Numbered from the stretch's first letter, positions 41,801 to 53,016 are shown. The stretch is DNA of 64,000 nt from Rhizopus sp. PT2906 (GCA_025529335.1 JAMYHX010000244.1:1-64000), one strand, 5' to 3'. Made by a program: numbers and translations. The notes: generated by a model from the letters alone, not told the origin.

Positions 41801-42819
41801 ACTGCATGACTAGTTTGAAGGAAAACCCTCCACTTTTACTGATCATACATTTTTAGTGAGAGCAAAAGAAACTCAGGTGATAGGAACACAGCAGATATTA
41901 CAGGAACAAGACAGGTTGTAAGTACACCTATTTATATCAATCAGCGCATTGGAGGAGAGTAAACCTGTATGTCTGACTTCATTGTCCTCATAGGATCTAT
42001 ATTGTGCTTGTATCTACCAAGACACCTAATCTACCCTATGCAGACACATTTTTACCCTCTATTAAATATTGCATCACCTATGTGGCCCCCAATCGCTCAA
42101 AGGTCACATGCTCCTTGGGTATCAAATGGCTAAAGAGTGTCTTGGTCAAGAGCATGATCAAAAGCGCAGCCATGAAAGGTATGGCCGAGACTGTTAATGC
42201 ATTAATACCCATCCTACAACAACAACAACAGCAGCAACAAAAGCAACAAGGTCCAGGAATCGTCGAGGATGACAATGGACAAATAAAAGAAAAACCAATG
42301 ACGGAAAGAATAGAAAAAGCACCTGTGAGAACAGAAGGAGGTGCCTTGTGGGACAAGATGACTGTACTCAATCTGTGCTTTATCTTCTTGTGTTTCTTAT
42401 TGACAATATATCAGTTCCGTATGCAACGCAAGTACGAAGCACTTGTAGACCATCCAGTGAACTGGAAGGGAGTTTACTTACGAGATCTCCAGAATATAAC
42501 AGAATCTCAAATTACACTTCATCGCGTCAATCCAACAATCTACGAGATGTTTCAGCAAGACCGTATAAACTTGGTTGATTGGAGACATGCGTGGTCTAGT
42601 CGACGACATCAACTGATGGCGCTTGAATTAAGTTATGCAAGAGAACGAGTGGGCACACTCCGATACGAGCTCCTCTCGATTTTCCGCATACTGAATAGTG
42701 TTGAATATCAACTATTAGAGAACGAATATTGGAATTGGTTAGGGGATAAGAAACTCAATTGCGGCAGTTTATGCGAGATAATTGAACAAGAAATTGTTTA
42801 TTACTCGTCTATTTCATAA
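38876..42819 (+). CDS. BAR-PH-GRAM-VASt membrane protein (Lam1/Lam3, Ysp1/Sip3 type)
   Basis: CDS join(38876..39050, 39100..39245, 39335..39406, 39461..39778, 39830..40200, 40262..40782, 40830..40954, 41008..41797, 41857..41917, 41994..42819), 1134 residues, ten exons. Family members anchor in the ER at contact sites and move sterols with the StART-like VASt domain. Domains: helical BAR about 1-270 (YKESKRQFEKTLDKYETQLS); PH about 290-385 (GKEGYLNNRIARSTWVRKWF, ending EEDMHEWIKAFE); GRAM-like about 520-640 (KASYYGQKGDEAQYGYSGIV); VASt about 765-945 (VEAEVVLDLGAKRLFMLLFS, RTLTYMMPVSNPM, CSLGIKWLKSVLVKSMIK); one transmembrane helix about 984-1001 (VLNLCFIFLCFLLTIYQF) and a roughly 130-residue C-terminal tail. 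Intron 3 (39407-39460) uses a GC donor. The 3' end overlaps the next gene by 19 bp. Confidence 0.88.
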
Positions 42820-43472
42820 CCAACAATTTCCTCTAATTGTTCAAGTATATTTTGCCATGGCTTTAACTGTTCACGTATCTTTTTCTCCCACGTAGCGTCA
42901 TCTATTTCTGCTGTATGAAATAAAGTATGTATGAATGCGTCATATTCATTTTTGGACATTGCTTGTTCGCAATTAATATAAAACTGTGGATATGATTCCC
43001 GTGAGAGACGGCCGAGTCTGTCTCTTATACGTGCTAATTCAACCTTTGGCTGACCTTCTTCTTCTTCTTCTTCTTCTTCTTCTTCATATTTACCTTGACT
43101 ATCATCTTCACCCAAATAGCCCACTAGCTCTTTAAATTTTTCTAAAAGCGGAGGAACGGGCATTAATGCCTTTGAAATACGTGTAATCCACTCAATATCT
43201 GACATCTGAGATCTTGGTACATACAAAGTATTTTCAAACCGAGGCCATTTATCATTCAGAAAGGATTTAAGCGATAGAAAGAACGACTTGTTGTGTTCAA
43301 CTAATTCTTTCATTTCTCGATCGCGATCAAATAAGGCGACGAGCATCGTATCTGGCACGGACTGAGCGTGTATATCGATCGTATGTGTGCAAGGAGATAA
43401 TAACTCTTCCTCTTGCTGTGGCGGCGGTAAATCAAAAGTAACGGATCCTTTGCGTTTTGATGGTGACTCCAT
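42801..43472 (-). CDS. Unknown acidic protein with internal repeat
   Basis: Intronless, 223 residues from ATG 43472 (MESPSKRKGSVTFDLPPP); the longer in-frame start at 43574 would add a hydrophobic, atypical leader. Two halves carry a related motif: WITRISKALMPVPPLLEKFK-ELVGYLG and WEKKIREQLKPWQNILEQLE-EIVGYEI, separated by a Glu run (about 11 consecutive). No recognised family. The stop codon region overlaps the last 19 bp of the convergent Lam-type gene, so the two mRNAs must share 3' antisense sequence. Confidence 0.7.
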   Translation of the reverse strand: MESPSKRKGSVTFDLPPPQQEEELLSPCTHTIDIHAQSVPDTMLVALFDRDREMKELVEHNKSFFLSLKSFLNDKWPRFENTLYVPRSQMSDIEWITRISKALMPVPPLLEKFKELVGYLGEDDSQGKYEEEEEEEEEEGQPKVELARIRDRLGRLSRESYPQFYINCEQAMSKNEYDAFIHTLFHTAEIDDATWEKKIREQLKPWQNILEQLEEIVGYEIDE

Positions 43473-43747
43473 AATATAAAATACAGAAAGAGAAAGAAAA
43501 AGAAAATAAAGTTTGGTCTTTTCCGCTCTCTTTTTATTCAAAAGAGTGACTTTATCGCATGATTTCAGCTCCATTGTATCTTTACCTGTTTTGGAATGAT
43601 GTAATATTGGATTTTTATTTAACTTTGCGCTTTTTCTTTTGTCTTTTATTAATGTACCTCCTAAATGTATGCATTGCTTTAATGTCGCTGATGAGATTCC
43701 TGCTCTTGATCAAATGGAGGTCGAAGAGCTATAACTGCTAGGCTTAT

Positions 43748-44759
43748 ATGAAACTGCTACCCTCGAATAGCATGTTTGGCAGCCGGGTGTTGATAATCAG
43801 GTTTAGAAAAAAAGCAGAAGTACCAGAAATTAAAAGAATTATGAATCTGGATATGTACGAAGCAAATACTAACGAGAACCAGACAATCAAAGAAAACATA
43901 GTTTCTCTTGTCGCACCTGGACGCATATTAGAAAGAGAGCTATTTCATCTAAAGCTGCTTCTAGATCCAAAGGCCCATATCGATCTTATACGCCGACCTA
44001 GGTACAGTAGTTGCTTGTCTCGTTATAGAGCAAGAAATGTAAGCAAAGCAAGCTGGGTTGACTGTAGGCATTGCTGTTCGAACAGCTCAGCATTATGTGG
44101 AGCAGTACAAAGACGATGGGCAAATGAGACTTCCCAGGTAAAGAAAACCCCGACACGGGTATAGCAAAAAGTTGAGCAGCCATCATACAGACTTTCTGTG
44201 TGATTACTATATAAAAAATGCTACTGCTGTTCTTTGGCAGGCAAGAGACGCCTTGCTTTCTGCTTTCTCAGACATTGAATCAGTTAGCCTCTTATCCTTA
44301 CACGATCATGTCAATGCTTCTCTCTCACTAAAAAAGTTAGAGCCAGTGATTTCTTCCAGAACGTCCGAGGAAACTTTGGAAAAACAAAGGCTAAAAGTTG
44401 TGGAATGGAAGGGTGACGAAAACATGGATTGGAACAGAAATTGTGTTTTTATTGATAAAGCTGGATTTAATATGCACATCCGACGAAATTTTGGCAGGTC
44501 CAACATAGGTACGCCTGCAAAACATGTTCTCCTTGCCAATAGAGACATCCATACCCCCCCTCCCTTTTCTTAATCTCATTGAACTATTTTAGTCAAAGCT
44601 AAAAGCTGATGTTAAAAGAGACTGCCTTTCTTCCACAGATAACCTCAGTTTCAGGACCATTGAGTCAGCAAAACGAGCGACTCTTGAGGATTGTTGTGGC
44701 TGGATTAAGCATTCAGTTTCTTTCTTTGGCAGATGCTTAGCTCTTGAACTCACACTTTA
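43748..44759 (+). pseudogene. Decayed IS630-type transposase, central part deleted
   Basis: N-terminal HTH block in the shifted frame (QAGLTVGIAVRTAQHYVEQY), KKLSSHHTDFLCDYYIKNAT, then WNRNCVFIDKAGFNMHIRRN with first Asp (DEAGFN in relatives, here DKAGFN), GRSNIGTPAKHVL. The frame then breaks near 44570. The next block is already the C-terminal tail VKAKLKADVKRDCLSSTDNL and LEDCCGWIKHSVSFFGRCL at 44590-44757. The DNAA/IH and NPIE regions are missing, so a deletion removed the rest of the catalytic core. Same superfamily as the remnant at 2193-3470. Confidence 0.85.
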
Positions 44760-44829
44760 ATTACGTATATCCAATAAAGATTATATCGCTTATTACGCAA
44801 GTTATGTATACAAAGTTAAAAGGTTTAAA

Positions 44830-45378
44830 GAGGTTTCTATTTAAAAATTCGAAGGCAAACACTTGTATTTGGACCCTCTTCTGTGGTAAACTTTAAACTC
44901 TTCATTGTCGAAGTCAAGAAACCAGGAAACTTTTCCAACAGTCGCCTGGAAACAGATCTTGTAAAACTGGGCAAAGAAATGCAGGTGGTATTGGACAAGT
45001 TGATCAAAAAGAAAGTGGAGAGTCCGGAAGTTGTTGCTCTGCTTATAGGAGGTAAATTAGGTTTAGCGATTCCATTAAACTATATTATCAAATGTATGTA
45101 ACATAGGATATAAAGCAGCAACCTTCAAAATGGACTTGCAATACAACGGACAATAACGACTGATTGGGTTGAATAATTTTTTTGTTGTTAGAAGCAATAT
45201 TGACGATCTGATGGTTGTTCCAGGCATCATGGAGAAAATGGATCAGCTGCAGGTAAAATATAATATTGATCCCATGCAAAAAGATGATATTCTAAAACAT
45301 TTAAATTCAGAACCCATTCAAGACATACTTGAAAGACTGTACAAAGCAATCCAAGGGCAAGAAAATCAAAGAGTGTAG
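44830..45378 (+). pseudogene. Pseudogene of unknown multicopy-type protein with EVKKPG motif
   Basis: Joined reading: TLVFGPSSVVNFKLFIVEVK, KPGN, LVKLGKEMQVVLDKLIKKKV, SPEVVALLIG, an intron of about 54 nt (GTAAAT..CATAG, 45052-45106), then GYKAATFKMDLQYNGQ, stop (TAA where Tyr would fit), RLIGLNNFFVVRSNIDDLMV and DDILKHLNSEPIQDILERLY, ending at 45378. No proper start is visible. The nonsense codon and missing 5' end mark it as dead. The E-V-K core resembles a PD-(D/E)xK nuclease strand, but that is only a suggestion. Confidence 0.55.
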
Positions 45379-45781
45379 AAATTTTAGAAGGGATGCTTGT
45401 GGAGGCCCCGTTGCTGTGATGAAGGAAAAGATCAATGACCTGCATTAAATATATAGCTTATTATGATATCTTCAGTGTTTAAAAGTCAATATAACTTATT
45501 AAAAAAATCAAGAATGAATCAAGTAATCGCCCCTGAGTATATGCGTATATATACGTGTGCGCGTGTGTCCAAAAAGCTGAATCTGACAGCTGAATGCAGA
45601 CATTCGAGTTCTTCCGAAAACAAGGGCCAATTTACACAAGTCCTTCAACAAAACTATAGCCAATAAGCTCCTTGTATTGAATATGCAGGGAAAAAAGGAA
45701 AACTTTGTTTATTCAAGTATTAATTAAATCATTTATGTGTATTATGTATGCATTCCCTTTTGTGTGAGTGAGAGTGTGATT

Positions 45782-46367
45782 TTACAATTGATAAAAGCCA
45801 ATAGCCATGCAAATGATCATGAAGACAGCTAATGGTTGAGTGTGAGAAGCAGATGAAGTAGTAGTGGTAGCAGATGTAGATGGTTTAGCGGAGGATGAAC
45901 TAGAAGCAGCTGCAGAAGGGGTAGCATTACTAGCAACAGGAGCGCTTACAGAGTTTGTTGCAGCAGGTAAGCTAGCGGAAGAAGATGTTGGTACAGCAAC
46001 ACAGATGCCTTGCATTGAAGCTGAATCAATGGATTTTTCAGCTTCACGTTGAGGGCATAAATTATAGCATTCCACAATAAGACGCTACATATAAAGGAAA
46101 AAAGTTATTTTTGGTTCCGTGTAGCACACTTTTATTTTTATCAACTTACCCTGGCTTCACACTGACACCCGTAATCGACTGGTCCGCAAGTACCGAGCTT
46201 TTTTTGCTGAATATCCATACATGCGTTAAAGCTACAGCAGGGTGAATACATAACACATCAGCACAGAATAATATTACTTACTTGACTGGATCTGTACAGG
46301 TTGCTTGAGCCAAGACTTGTTGCAAAAAGATAGCAAGGATAGCTACTAAGGCAATGGATTTGTACAT
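45782..46367 (-). CDS. Secreted 8-cysteine GPI-anchored protein, CFEM-like
   Basis: CDS complement(join(45782..46084, 46150..46231, 46282..46367)), 156 residues. Signal peptide MYKSIALVAILAIFLQQVLA. The mature N-terminal domain has eight cysteines: ATCTDPVKNFNAC, LGTC, VDYGCQC, VECYNLC, QGIC. A Ser/Ala/Thr-rich stalk follows, then a hydrophobic C-terminus PLAVFMIICMAIGFYQL typical of a GPI signal. The eight-Cys, GPI layout resembles fungal CFEM cell-wall proteins, though Cys spacing was not matched rigorously. A truncated duplicate lies at 48140-48584. Confidence 0.78.
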
Positions 46368-48139
46368 TGGTTGTTAAATGAGAGAAAAAAAGAAAAGAGA
46401 AAGAAATTAAAGTTACCGGGTGTTATTTATCTTACTTTCAGTGTCTCCTTATTTATACCCTTAACACGTTGGTGGGAATACAACTCCCTTACAAACAAAC
46501 AAAAAAGGAGAGATAAATTGAAATCCGCTCGTAAAATAATAGTCTTTGTGTTTATATTTTATATTGGACTTTACTACACCGGTGCCCTTATTCTTTTCTG
46601 ATTTGATTTCTCTGTTTTACTAAAGAAACAACAGACCTGGTTCATCTTTAACAAAACAATCTCTTTCCTTTTTCCTCTTTCATTGCTGAGGATCATTGAT
46701 CCAAAGCAAGCTTATTTTTGATTAATTACTCTGAATTCTACATCACGCTAGTCTATAGAAAGCATATCTATCTTTCAGAATGGAATTGAGCGGATAAAAA
46801 GGAGAATAGAAAAATGATAGGGTTCAAAGAAGTGCTATAGGGGAACCACTTAATTGAAACGCAGATCCCCTTCGAGTATAGCTATTTAACTTGATATATA
46901 TATTTTATTGCGGAATGAACCAACTAAAAGACTGATGATAAAATATAATGTATTATTCATCTTATACTTACCGAGCCTTTAAGGAATGCACTGCTGTTAT
47001 GTACAGTGCATTAAGTCCACGGCACCGTTCATCTTTTGAAAGACTTCTGAAAGGGAGGAGGGCTTTCATGGTCAAGTTATGTATATTTAATGCACTTTTC
47101 AAATCGCGATTCCACACTCTACCGCAAGGTTCACATTTGAGAAACAGTGTACTCTTCGTTTTGATCCAGCAACAGAGAAATTATTCATCTCGTTTGTTTT
47201 GCACTTTTACAGATTTGACTTGTTAAATACTCATCAACCGAAACAAATTCCGCCCTCACATTAGACTGTATTTTCCTTTGTTTTCTTCAGTAATTCGCTT
47301 TGTAGGCACAGCTCGTTTGTATTTCATACTTAACAAAAAGAGCCATTTACGAACGCAATGGTCCGCTTCCATTGAAAGGAAGAAGGGAGTTCAGCAGGAG
47401 GTAAAGATACAGGGTTTTGGTTTTTAGCGCCAATTGTATTTGATTTGTCACACTTGCTGCTGTTGTCAAAGAGTCTTTTAACAATTTCTTGGGTCCCTTT
47501 TTCATTGTTGATATACGTCTTGAATTTGAGCTTTTGAGATCTATTCCATACGCAGCTTTGTTAAACTACGCACCATACAAGATAGCGACATACCAATTAT
47601 CTTGACAGTAAAGATGGCCCCTGTCAGTTAAATCCCTTTATTCATTCTTGTACAAAGCCATTCTAACCTAAAAGCTTTAACCCTCATGCCTTCTTCTACG
47701 ATCAAATAACTGTTGATTAGGAAAGACTGGATGATCCGTAATGCAAGTAGAGCAGGTGAAGTAAAAATACTGTGTTGATCATCGATGGGGAACATGGTTA
47801 TGATGGCGTAGATGTGTAACATACAAACCCTTTTCTCTTTTTGGCTGTGTGCTGCAAATAAGTTGGGAGCCTATTGGAGCAAAACGTTCCATGACATACG
47901 ATTTGCAAGCCGAACACTGAAGACTTTGCTAGAAGCAACTGCTATCTACCTGCACCACGAACTAGGTTCTTCCCTCGATCTTTATACTTTATTCAGTACT
48001 TATTCTTAGACGTTGCATTAGCCACAAACAGAAACCAACAGCAAAAACATATAAAGTTACATAGTCTCGCTTTCTTTACGTATTTATTTGGTTAATTAAC
48101 TATAAGCAAACGTAAGTCACTGCTCCAACAATAATCCCT
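46368..48139. other. Intergenic, no supported gene
   Basis: The 46368-46510 portion, 5' to the CFEM-like gene, is duplicated at 48585-48700. ORFs at 46948-47226 and 47628-48009 are not recognised and overlap in both strands. No RNA gene seen. Confidence 0.4.
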
Positions 48140-48584
48140 TATAAAAAATTGCTGGCGATGGGAGCGTTTATAGAACTTGTTGCAGCGGGTAGGATAGAGG
48201 GTTATGATTTTGGCGCACCAGAACAGAAGCTTCGTATATCGGCTAAGTAAGAATCTTCAAAAATTGGGGAGCCAGGACATCTACTATAGCATTGCAAAAG
48301 AGCTTCCTAAATATGAAAGAAAAACGTTACTTTTTGATCCTATGCACGCTTATTATTTTTGTAAATTTACACCGGACTGGCACCGACACTGGTCATTATG
48401 CCCACAGCTAGCTAAATTATTTTTCATTTCTTGCACACATGCTTGAACACTATAGCAGGTGAACAGGTAATACATCGACACAAAATAGCATTACTTACGG
48501 TTCGCTGTTTATACAAAATTGAGCCAAGACTTGTTGTAAATAAATAGCAAGGATGGCTATAAAGACAACAGATCTGTACATTGG
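48140..48584 (-). pseudogene. Truncated duplicate of the CFEM-like gene
   Basis: The minus strand repeats the first exon of the gene at 45782-46367: MYRSVVFIAILAIYLQQVLA, QFCINSEP, then GTAAGTAA at the same place. Its 5' flank also matches (GGGAATACAACTCC, TTACAAACAAACAAAAA). The rest is badly eroded, with only part of the stalk region recognisable near 48150-48220 (complement of GGAGCGTTTATAGAACTTGT). No open frame beyond exon 1. Confidence 0.7.
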
Positions 48585-49415
48585 TAGTTAAATGAGAGAA
48601 AAAAAAAAAGAAATTAAAGTTACTGGATGTTATTTATCTTGCTTTCTATGTGTCCTTAACGCTTTAGTGGGAATACAACTCCTTTACAAACAAACAAAAA
48701 GAATGAACCAGCCTGATGGCTCTGAACTCTATACCACACTATTTTACAGAAAACATATACATCCTTTGGATGCAATTGAACACAGTAGCTGTTGAAGGAA
48801 AACACTTGATTCAAATGCAAATGTCCTGAAACCACCCATTTACTAGATATTAACCCCTATGACGATCTGCGGTCTAATGCATACTGTTTATATGTCAGAA
48901 TATACGTTAAGCGCCTACACGCTTGTTTATTTTATATTTACTTATTTTGGTTAAAGTCTAAAATTTATACACTAGTGTATGATTATATTGATACAAAATA
49001 CATTTTGGTAAGCATACTCGAGAAAGTAGCAACTGACGAACAGCCGTCAACTAAGGTGATAGGTTGTAAAATACATAAATACAACCCTGTCCTTATCAGG
49101 TAAGTCATAAAGTAGTGTAAGGGTCTTAATTGAATGATTCACTCTTAATGTAAAATAATGTTATAACCTATATTTAAAAGGTAATAATAATATGAATAAA
49201 TGTAAAGATTTGCTCTTTTTCACACTACAAAGAGAAATACAGAAAAGATGATTTTGTTAATCAATCAATAGTGGAAAAAAAAATCTAATAGAAAGTGCTT
49301 TATTTAGTAATGTCCATCAGATTTGAATTTGACACGCAGACATAAAAGTTGCCTTTTTTTGGTTGTCAATTTCTCTCTTTCTTTCTTTCTTTTATTCTTT
49401 GTTTCTTTATATAAA
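48585..49415. other. Intergenic, LYS9 5' flank
   Basis: Duplicated CFEM-like promoter at the start, then AT-rich sequence. A CT-rich tract (TTTCTCTCTTTCTTTCTTTC) at about 49368-49390 lies immediately upstream of the LYS9 ATG, as is common in core promoters of these fungi. Confidence 0.45.
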
Positions 49416-51099
49416 ATGAGTGAAAAGTAAGTAAACTTGCAAATGAGATGTACAAGTGAATAATAACCATGTTCCAGGAAAATCCTCTTGCTTGGTTCCG
49501 GTTTCGTTGCTGCTCCCTGTGTTGAATATCTTGCCAGAAGACCTGAAAATAAGATTACGATAGGTATATACACATACTAAGTGTTTGTGTTCACGTTGAC
49601 TGATGCGTGGGAACTTTAGCTAGTAGACGAATTGAGAATGCTCAAGCTTTATCTGCTAAATTTCCCGGTACAATCGCTGTCTCTTGTGATATTAATGATG
49701 ACAAAGCTATCGAGGATTTGGTCGCTCAGAATGATGTTGCTATTAGGTAAGTCATGTTGTGCATATAGAGTTAAAAAAAGATGCTCATAGCCTAGTCTAG
49801 TTTGATTCCATACATCTATCACGCCAAGGTGATCAAGGCTGCTGTTAAGCATAAAAAACACGTCGTGACCACTTCTTATGTCTCTCCTGCAATGATGGAA
49901 TATGATCAAGCGTAAGAGGAAATTATTCCAAATGTAGTCATAAATTAATGTGTCTTTTATCATCTTTAGTGCCAAGGAAGCTGGTATCACGGTCATGAAC
50001 GAAATCGGTCTTGATCCTGGCATCGATCATCTTTATGCTGTCAAGACAATCGAAGAAGTTCATAAGGAAGGAGGAAAGGTGATTTATTTTTCGTAGATTA
50101 TCTTTTCAATCACCGATATCTTACCTGTTTTGTGTAGCTTAAAGAGTTTATCTCCTTCTGTGGTGGTCTTCCTGCCCCTGAAGATTCCAATAATCCTTTC
50201 GGTTACAAATTCTCATGGTCTGCTCGTGGTGTATTGTTAGCCTTGAAGAACACTGCTAGATATCTAGAGCGTGGAAAGGTATGTAAAGTCGTTGATATGG
50301 ATATCATGAGGCTAATTGAGTACTGCAACAGGTTGTCGAAGTCTCTGGTACCGCTCTTATGGATTCTGCAAAGAAATTAAACACTGGATATCCTGGATTT
50401 GCCTTTGTAGGCTATGGTAACCGTGATTCCACTCCCTATGATAAACGCTACAACATTCCCGAAGCTGAAACTATCATCCGTGGAACGATCCGTTACGACG
50501 GATTCTGTCAATTTGTCAAAGCTCTTGTCATCCTTGGCTTCTTGAGCGAAGAAGAAGAGGCCCATTTATCTGCCAATGCTGAAGATATTACCTGGAGCCA
50601 AGTGCTTGCTAAAACATTAAGCGTGAATGATACTTCTGATGAAGCTTTACAAGCAAGCGTCATTGCCAAGTGCGACTTAGACAACAATGAATATAAAGCA
50701 CAAATTCTCGATGGTATGCGCTGGCTTGGTCTTTTCTCTAGTACAAAGGTTCACCGTCGCGGTTCTTTACTTGATACCTTATGTGCCACACTTGAAGAAA
50801 AGATGCAGTATGGACCCAACGAACGTGATTTAGTCTTCTTACAACACAGATTTGAAATCGAGCTCAAGGATGGTACACATCAAACACGTACATCTACCTT
50901 GCTAGAATACGGTAAGGTCGGTGGTTACTCTGCCATGGCTACAACGGTTGGTGTCCCTTGTGGTATTGCAACACAACTTGTGTTGGATCGTAAGTTGACC
51001 CAAACAGGTGTACTTGCGCCTATGACCAACGAGATTAATGAACCAATCATTGAATTATTGGAAAAGGAGGGCATTGGCATGGTTGAAAAGATCTTGTAA
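49416..51099 (+). CDS. LYS9: Saccharopine reductase (saccharopine dehydrogenase, glutamate-forming)
   Basis: CDS join(49416..49426, 49478..49563, 49620..49746, 49801..49911, 49970..50078, 50138..50278, 50332..51099), 450 residues; yeast Lys9 is 446. Seventh step of the fungal alpha-aminoadipate lysine pathway, joining aminoadipate semialdehyde and glutamate with NADPH. Exon 1 is 11 nt (M-S-E-K). Rossmann motif KKILLLGSGFVAAPCVEYLA, then ASRRIENAQAL, NDVAISLIPYIYHAKVIKAA, TTSYVSPAMMEYDQAAKEAG, NEIGLDPGIDHLYAVKTIEE, SFCGGLPAPEDSNNPFGYKF and YGKVGGYSAMATTVGVPCGI. All seven exons join in frame. Convergent with the J-protein gene, 37 bp apart. Confidence 0.97.
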
Positions 51100-51136
51100 T
51101 AAATTTATTAAAAGCTTTGGTATATGTACACATTCA

Positions 51137-51859
51137 TTATAATCCTGACTTTCTAAGCTTCTTCACCTTTTTACCTCCCTTTTTTTGAAAGTCACGCCAA
51201 CTGTTTACTCTTGTATCTCTTGACTCTTCCCATTTTTTATCATCTTCTGCTTTTCTTTTCCTGTCCAACGCAGCCTCTTCTGCCTTTTTCTTTTCAGCAC
51301 CTTCTGCTTCCATTTCCTTTTTCAGTTGACGTCTCTTGCGTAATTCCATCTCAAATAAGATCTGCTTAATCTTATCCTTCACCTTTGTCCTTCCTTGTTC
51401 AGTTTGTAAATAAGGATACTCTTTTTCATCCACGACTAAGATAGAATCAAGCGATGCAGAAAGCTTTGTATTGCCGTCTTCGTCGGTTGTCAACGTAGGC
51501 GGTTTGACTTGTATCTCTGTCTTGACTTTATGTCCATTTTCCCTCAACACTTCCACACGAGCCTCTTCAATCACTGTCAACAAGAGCTTAAGTCTGGACT
51601 CGTCCGTAAGTTCTGATTCAGCCTTTTTGAGCAAATCGAATGCGTCTTGAGCACGTTCATGGTCTACTTTGTCAGGATGAATCATTAAACTCTTTTTGCG
51701 GTAGGCCATCTTGATAGCCTTTGGATCGGGTTTTGCATAAGGTAATTCGAGAATCTGAAATGGGTCAAGCTTGAAGCAAGACAGGACACGTTCAACTTCG
51801 ACCTTTTTTTCTGTTTGTGAGAAATATTTGTCAAGATCTTCTTCTGTGATGGCTGACAT
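51137..51859 (-). CDS. DNAJC8/Spf31-type J-domain protein
   Basis: Intronless, 240 residues. Short N-terminus, then a J-domain at about 32-95: FKLDPFQILELPYAKPDPKA, AYRKKSLMIHPDKVDHERAQ (HPD motif), DAFDLLKKAESELTDE. The C-terminal half is a charged helix (LFEMELRKRRQLKKEMEAEG, KKAEEAALDRKRKAEDDKKW) ending in the family tail SRDTRVNSWRDFQKKGGKK. DNAJC8/Spf31 is a spliceosome-associated Hsp70 co-chaperone. No defect seen. Confidence 0.92.
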   Translation of the reverse strand: MSAITEEDLDKYFSQTEKKVEVERVLSCFKLDPFQILELPYAKPDPKAIKMAYRKKSLMIHPDKVDHERAQDAFDLLKKAESELTDESRLKLLLTVIEEARVEVLRENGHKVKTEIQVKPPTLTTDEDGNTKLSASLDSILVVDEKEYPYLQTEQGRTKVKDKIKQILFEMELRKRRQLKKEMEAEGAEKKKAEEAALDRKRKAEDDKKWEESRDTRVNSWRDFQKKGGKKVKKLRKSGL

Positions 51860-51949
51860 TGTAGAGAATAAAGAAAAAGAAAAAGAATTAAATGCCGCAA
51901 AGGGTCACATCATTATTCAAAAAAAAAAAAGGAAATTATGTAGTTCTAG

Positions 51950-52437
51950 CCACCATGAACGTTCTCGACTCAATTGAAATCAGCCCTACTGTCTTTTCGA
52001 AACTGCTGTCCCCTCAATTCTATGTTCAAATCGTTCGCCCACAAATGGAATACGGACTGGTCATAAACCTGCTTTCTCATTCTCTATTGAAAAATCTTGA
52101 GGATATCTCAAAATGAGTGCATGCGGATGATCTATGGCGCCCATGATCGCTCCTCTACCAAGGCGATGTTACAATTGACGGATCTTCCTACGATGATCGA
52201 AAGGGTCAATATACTACAGGCTCAATTCCTCTTTCGCTTTCTGTACGTTCCGGATAACTCCTTACTTGGCCACTTACTGCCTAGTATACAACGCTCTAGG
52301 GTATGTCAATGGCACACTCTTTCCAAAAAGACCCTTTTGACACGACTACCTATGCCACACGATAATCTGACGTTTCGAGCCTTTCGCTCTACGAAAACAA
52401 TATACATGCAGCGCTGTCTACAACAGCGGGCGTAAGA
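51950..52437 (+). pseudogene. LINE reverse-transcriptase remnant, C-terminal part
   Basis: Two frames joined near 52095: FSKLLSPQFYVQIVRPQMEY-GL, LLKNLEDIS, then ECMRMIYGAHDRSSTKAMLQ, LTDLPTMIERVNILQAQFLF, RFLYVPDNSLLG. The RP(Q)MEYGL and L..LP.M.R.N.LQ..FL.R blocks are typical of the region after the RT domain in non-LTR elements. The RT catalytic core itself is absent. Confidence 0.75.
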
Positions 52438-52499
52438 TCAGGGTTCAAAGCTACTCTCTCTTTGTAGCCCCAAGTTAGCCATTGATCTCATCCTATGTA

Positions 52500-52836
52500 T
52501 AGTGGCTGGGCTGAAGGAACCAGTCTAACTATAAAAGAAACTTTTGACCATGTAGATGCTTAACTGGAATTACTTGATTGTGGCACAGTTGGTCGAATTC
52601 ATGTAGTATTGTGCATATTATTGACCATCACTGGGACCAGGAGAGGGTAAAATTATAGGGGACTGAAGGGCGCGTTGGGAGCATATCCATAAGTAAAGAA
52701 AGTGGGCCTTTCATAGTTTCAGACATAAAAAAGCGTCGGTGCATATTAAGACAGCCGATAGCATGTTTCTTAGTGAGCTGTTGCATAGAGTGTAGGACAA
52801 TGCCAAGGCTTGCTACCAGGAAGCCAACCTAGTCAT
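52500..52836 (-). pseudogene. LINE C-terminal domain remnant
   Basis: Minus-strand blocks: GWLPGSKPWHC, LTKKHAIGCLNMHRRFFMSE, TMKGPLSLLMDMLPTRPSVP, then ILHEFDQLCHNQVIP in another frame. This is the Cys/His-containing end of a Mucoromycota-type LINE protein. It is opposite in orientation to the fragment at 51950-52437, so the two are rearranged or belong to different insertions. Confidence 0.6.
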
Positions 52837-53016
52837 CAGAGTACACAGTGGCTATGCTCATGTTTGGACATTGGTAACCAGAGTATAGGATCCAAGGAGA
52901 TTAAGACATTTATTTTTTCAAAACGGACAAAATTTACCAGCCGCATTGTATGATTTATTTTAGGGTAGATAAATATGCATTCGAAGATATATGAAAAGAG
53001 GTATGAAGTTATGCAT

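Noticed and set aside
45864..46052. Plus-strand ORF rich in Glu/Ala
   Set aside because: Antisense shadow of the Ser/Ala stalk of the CFEM-like gene.
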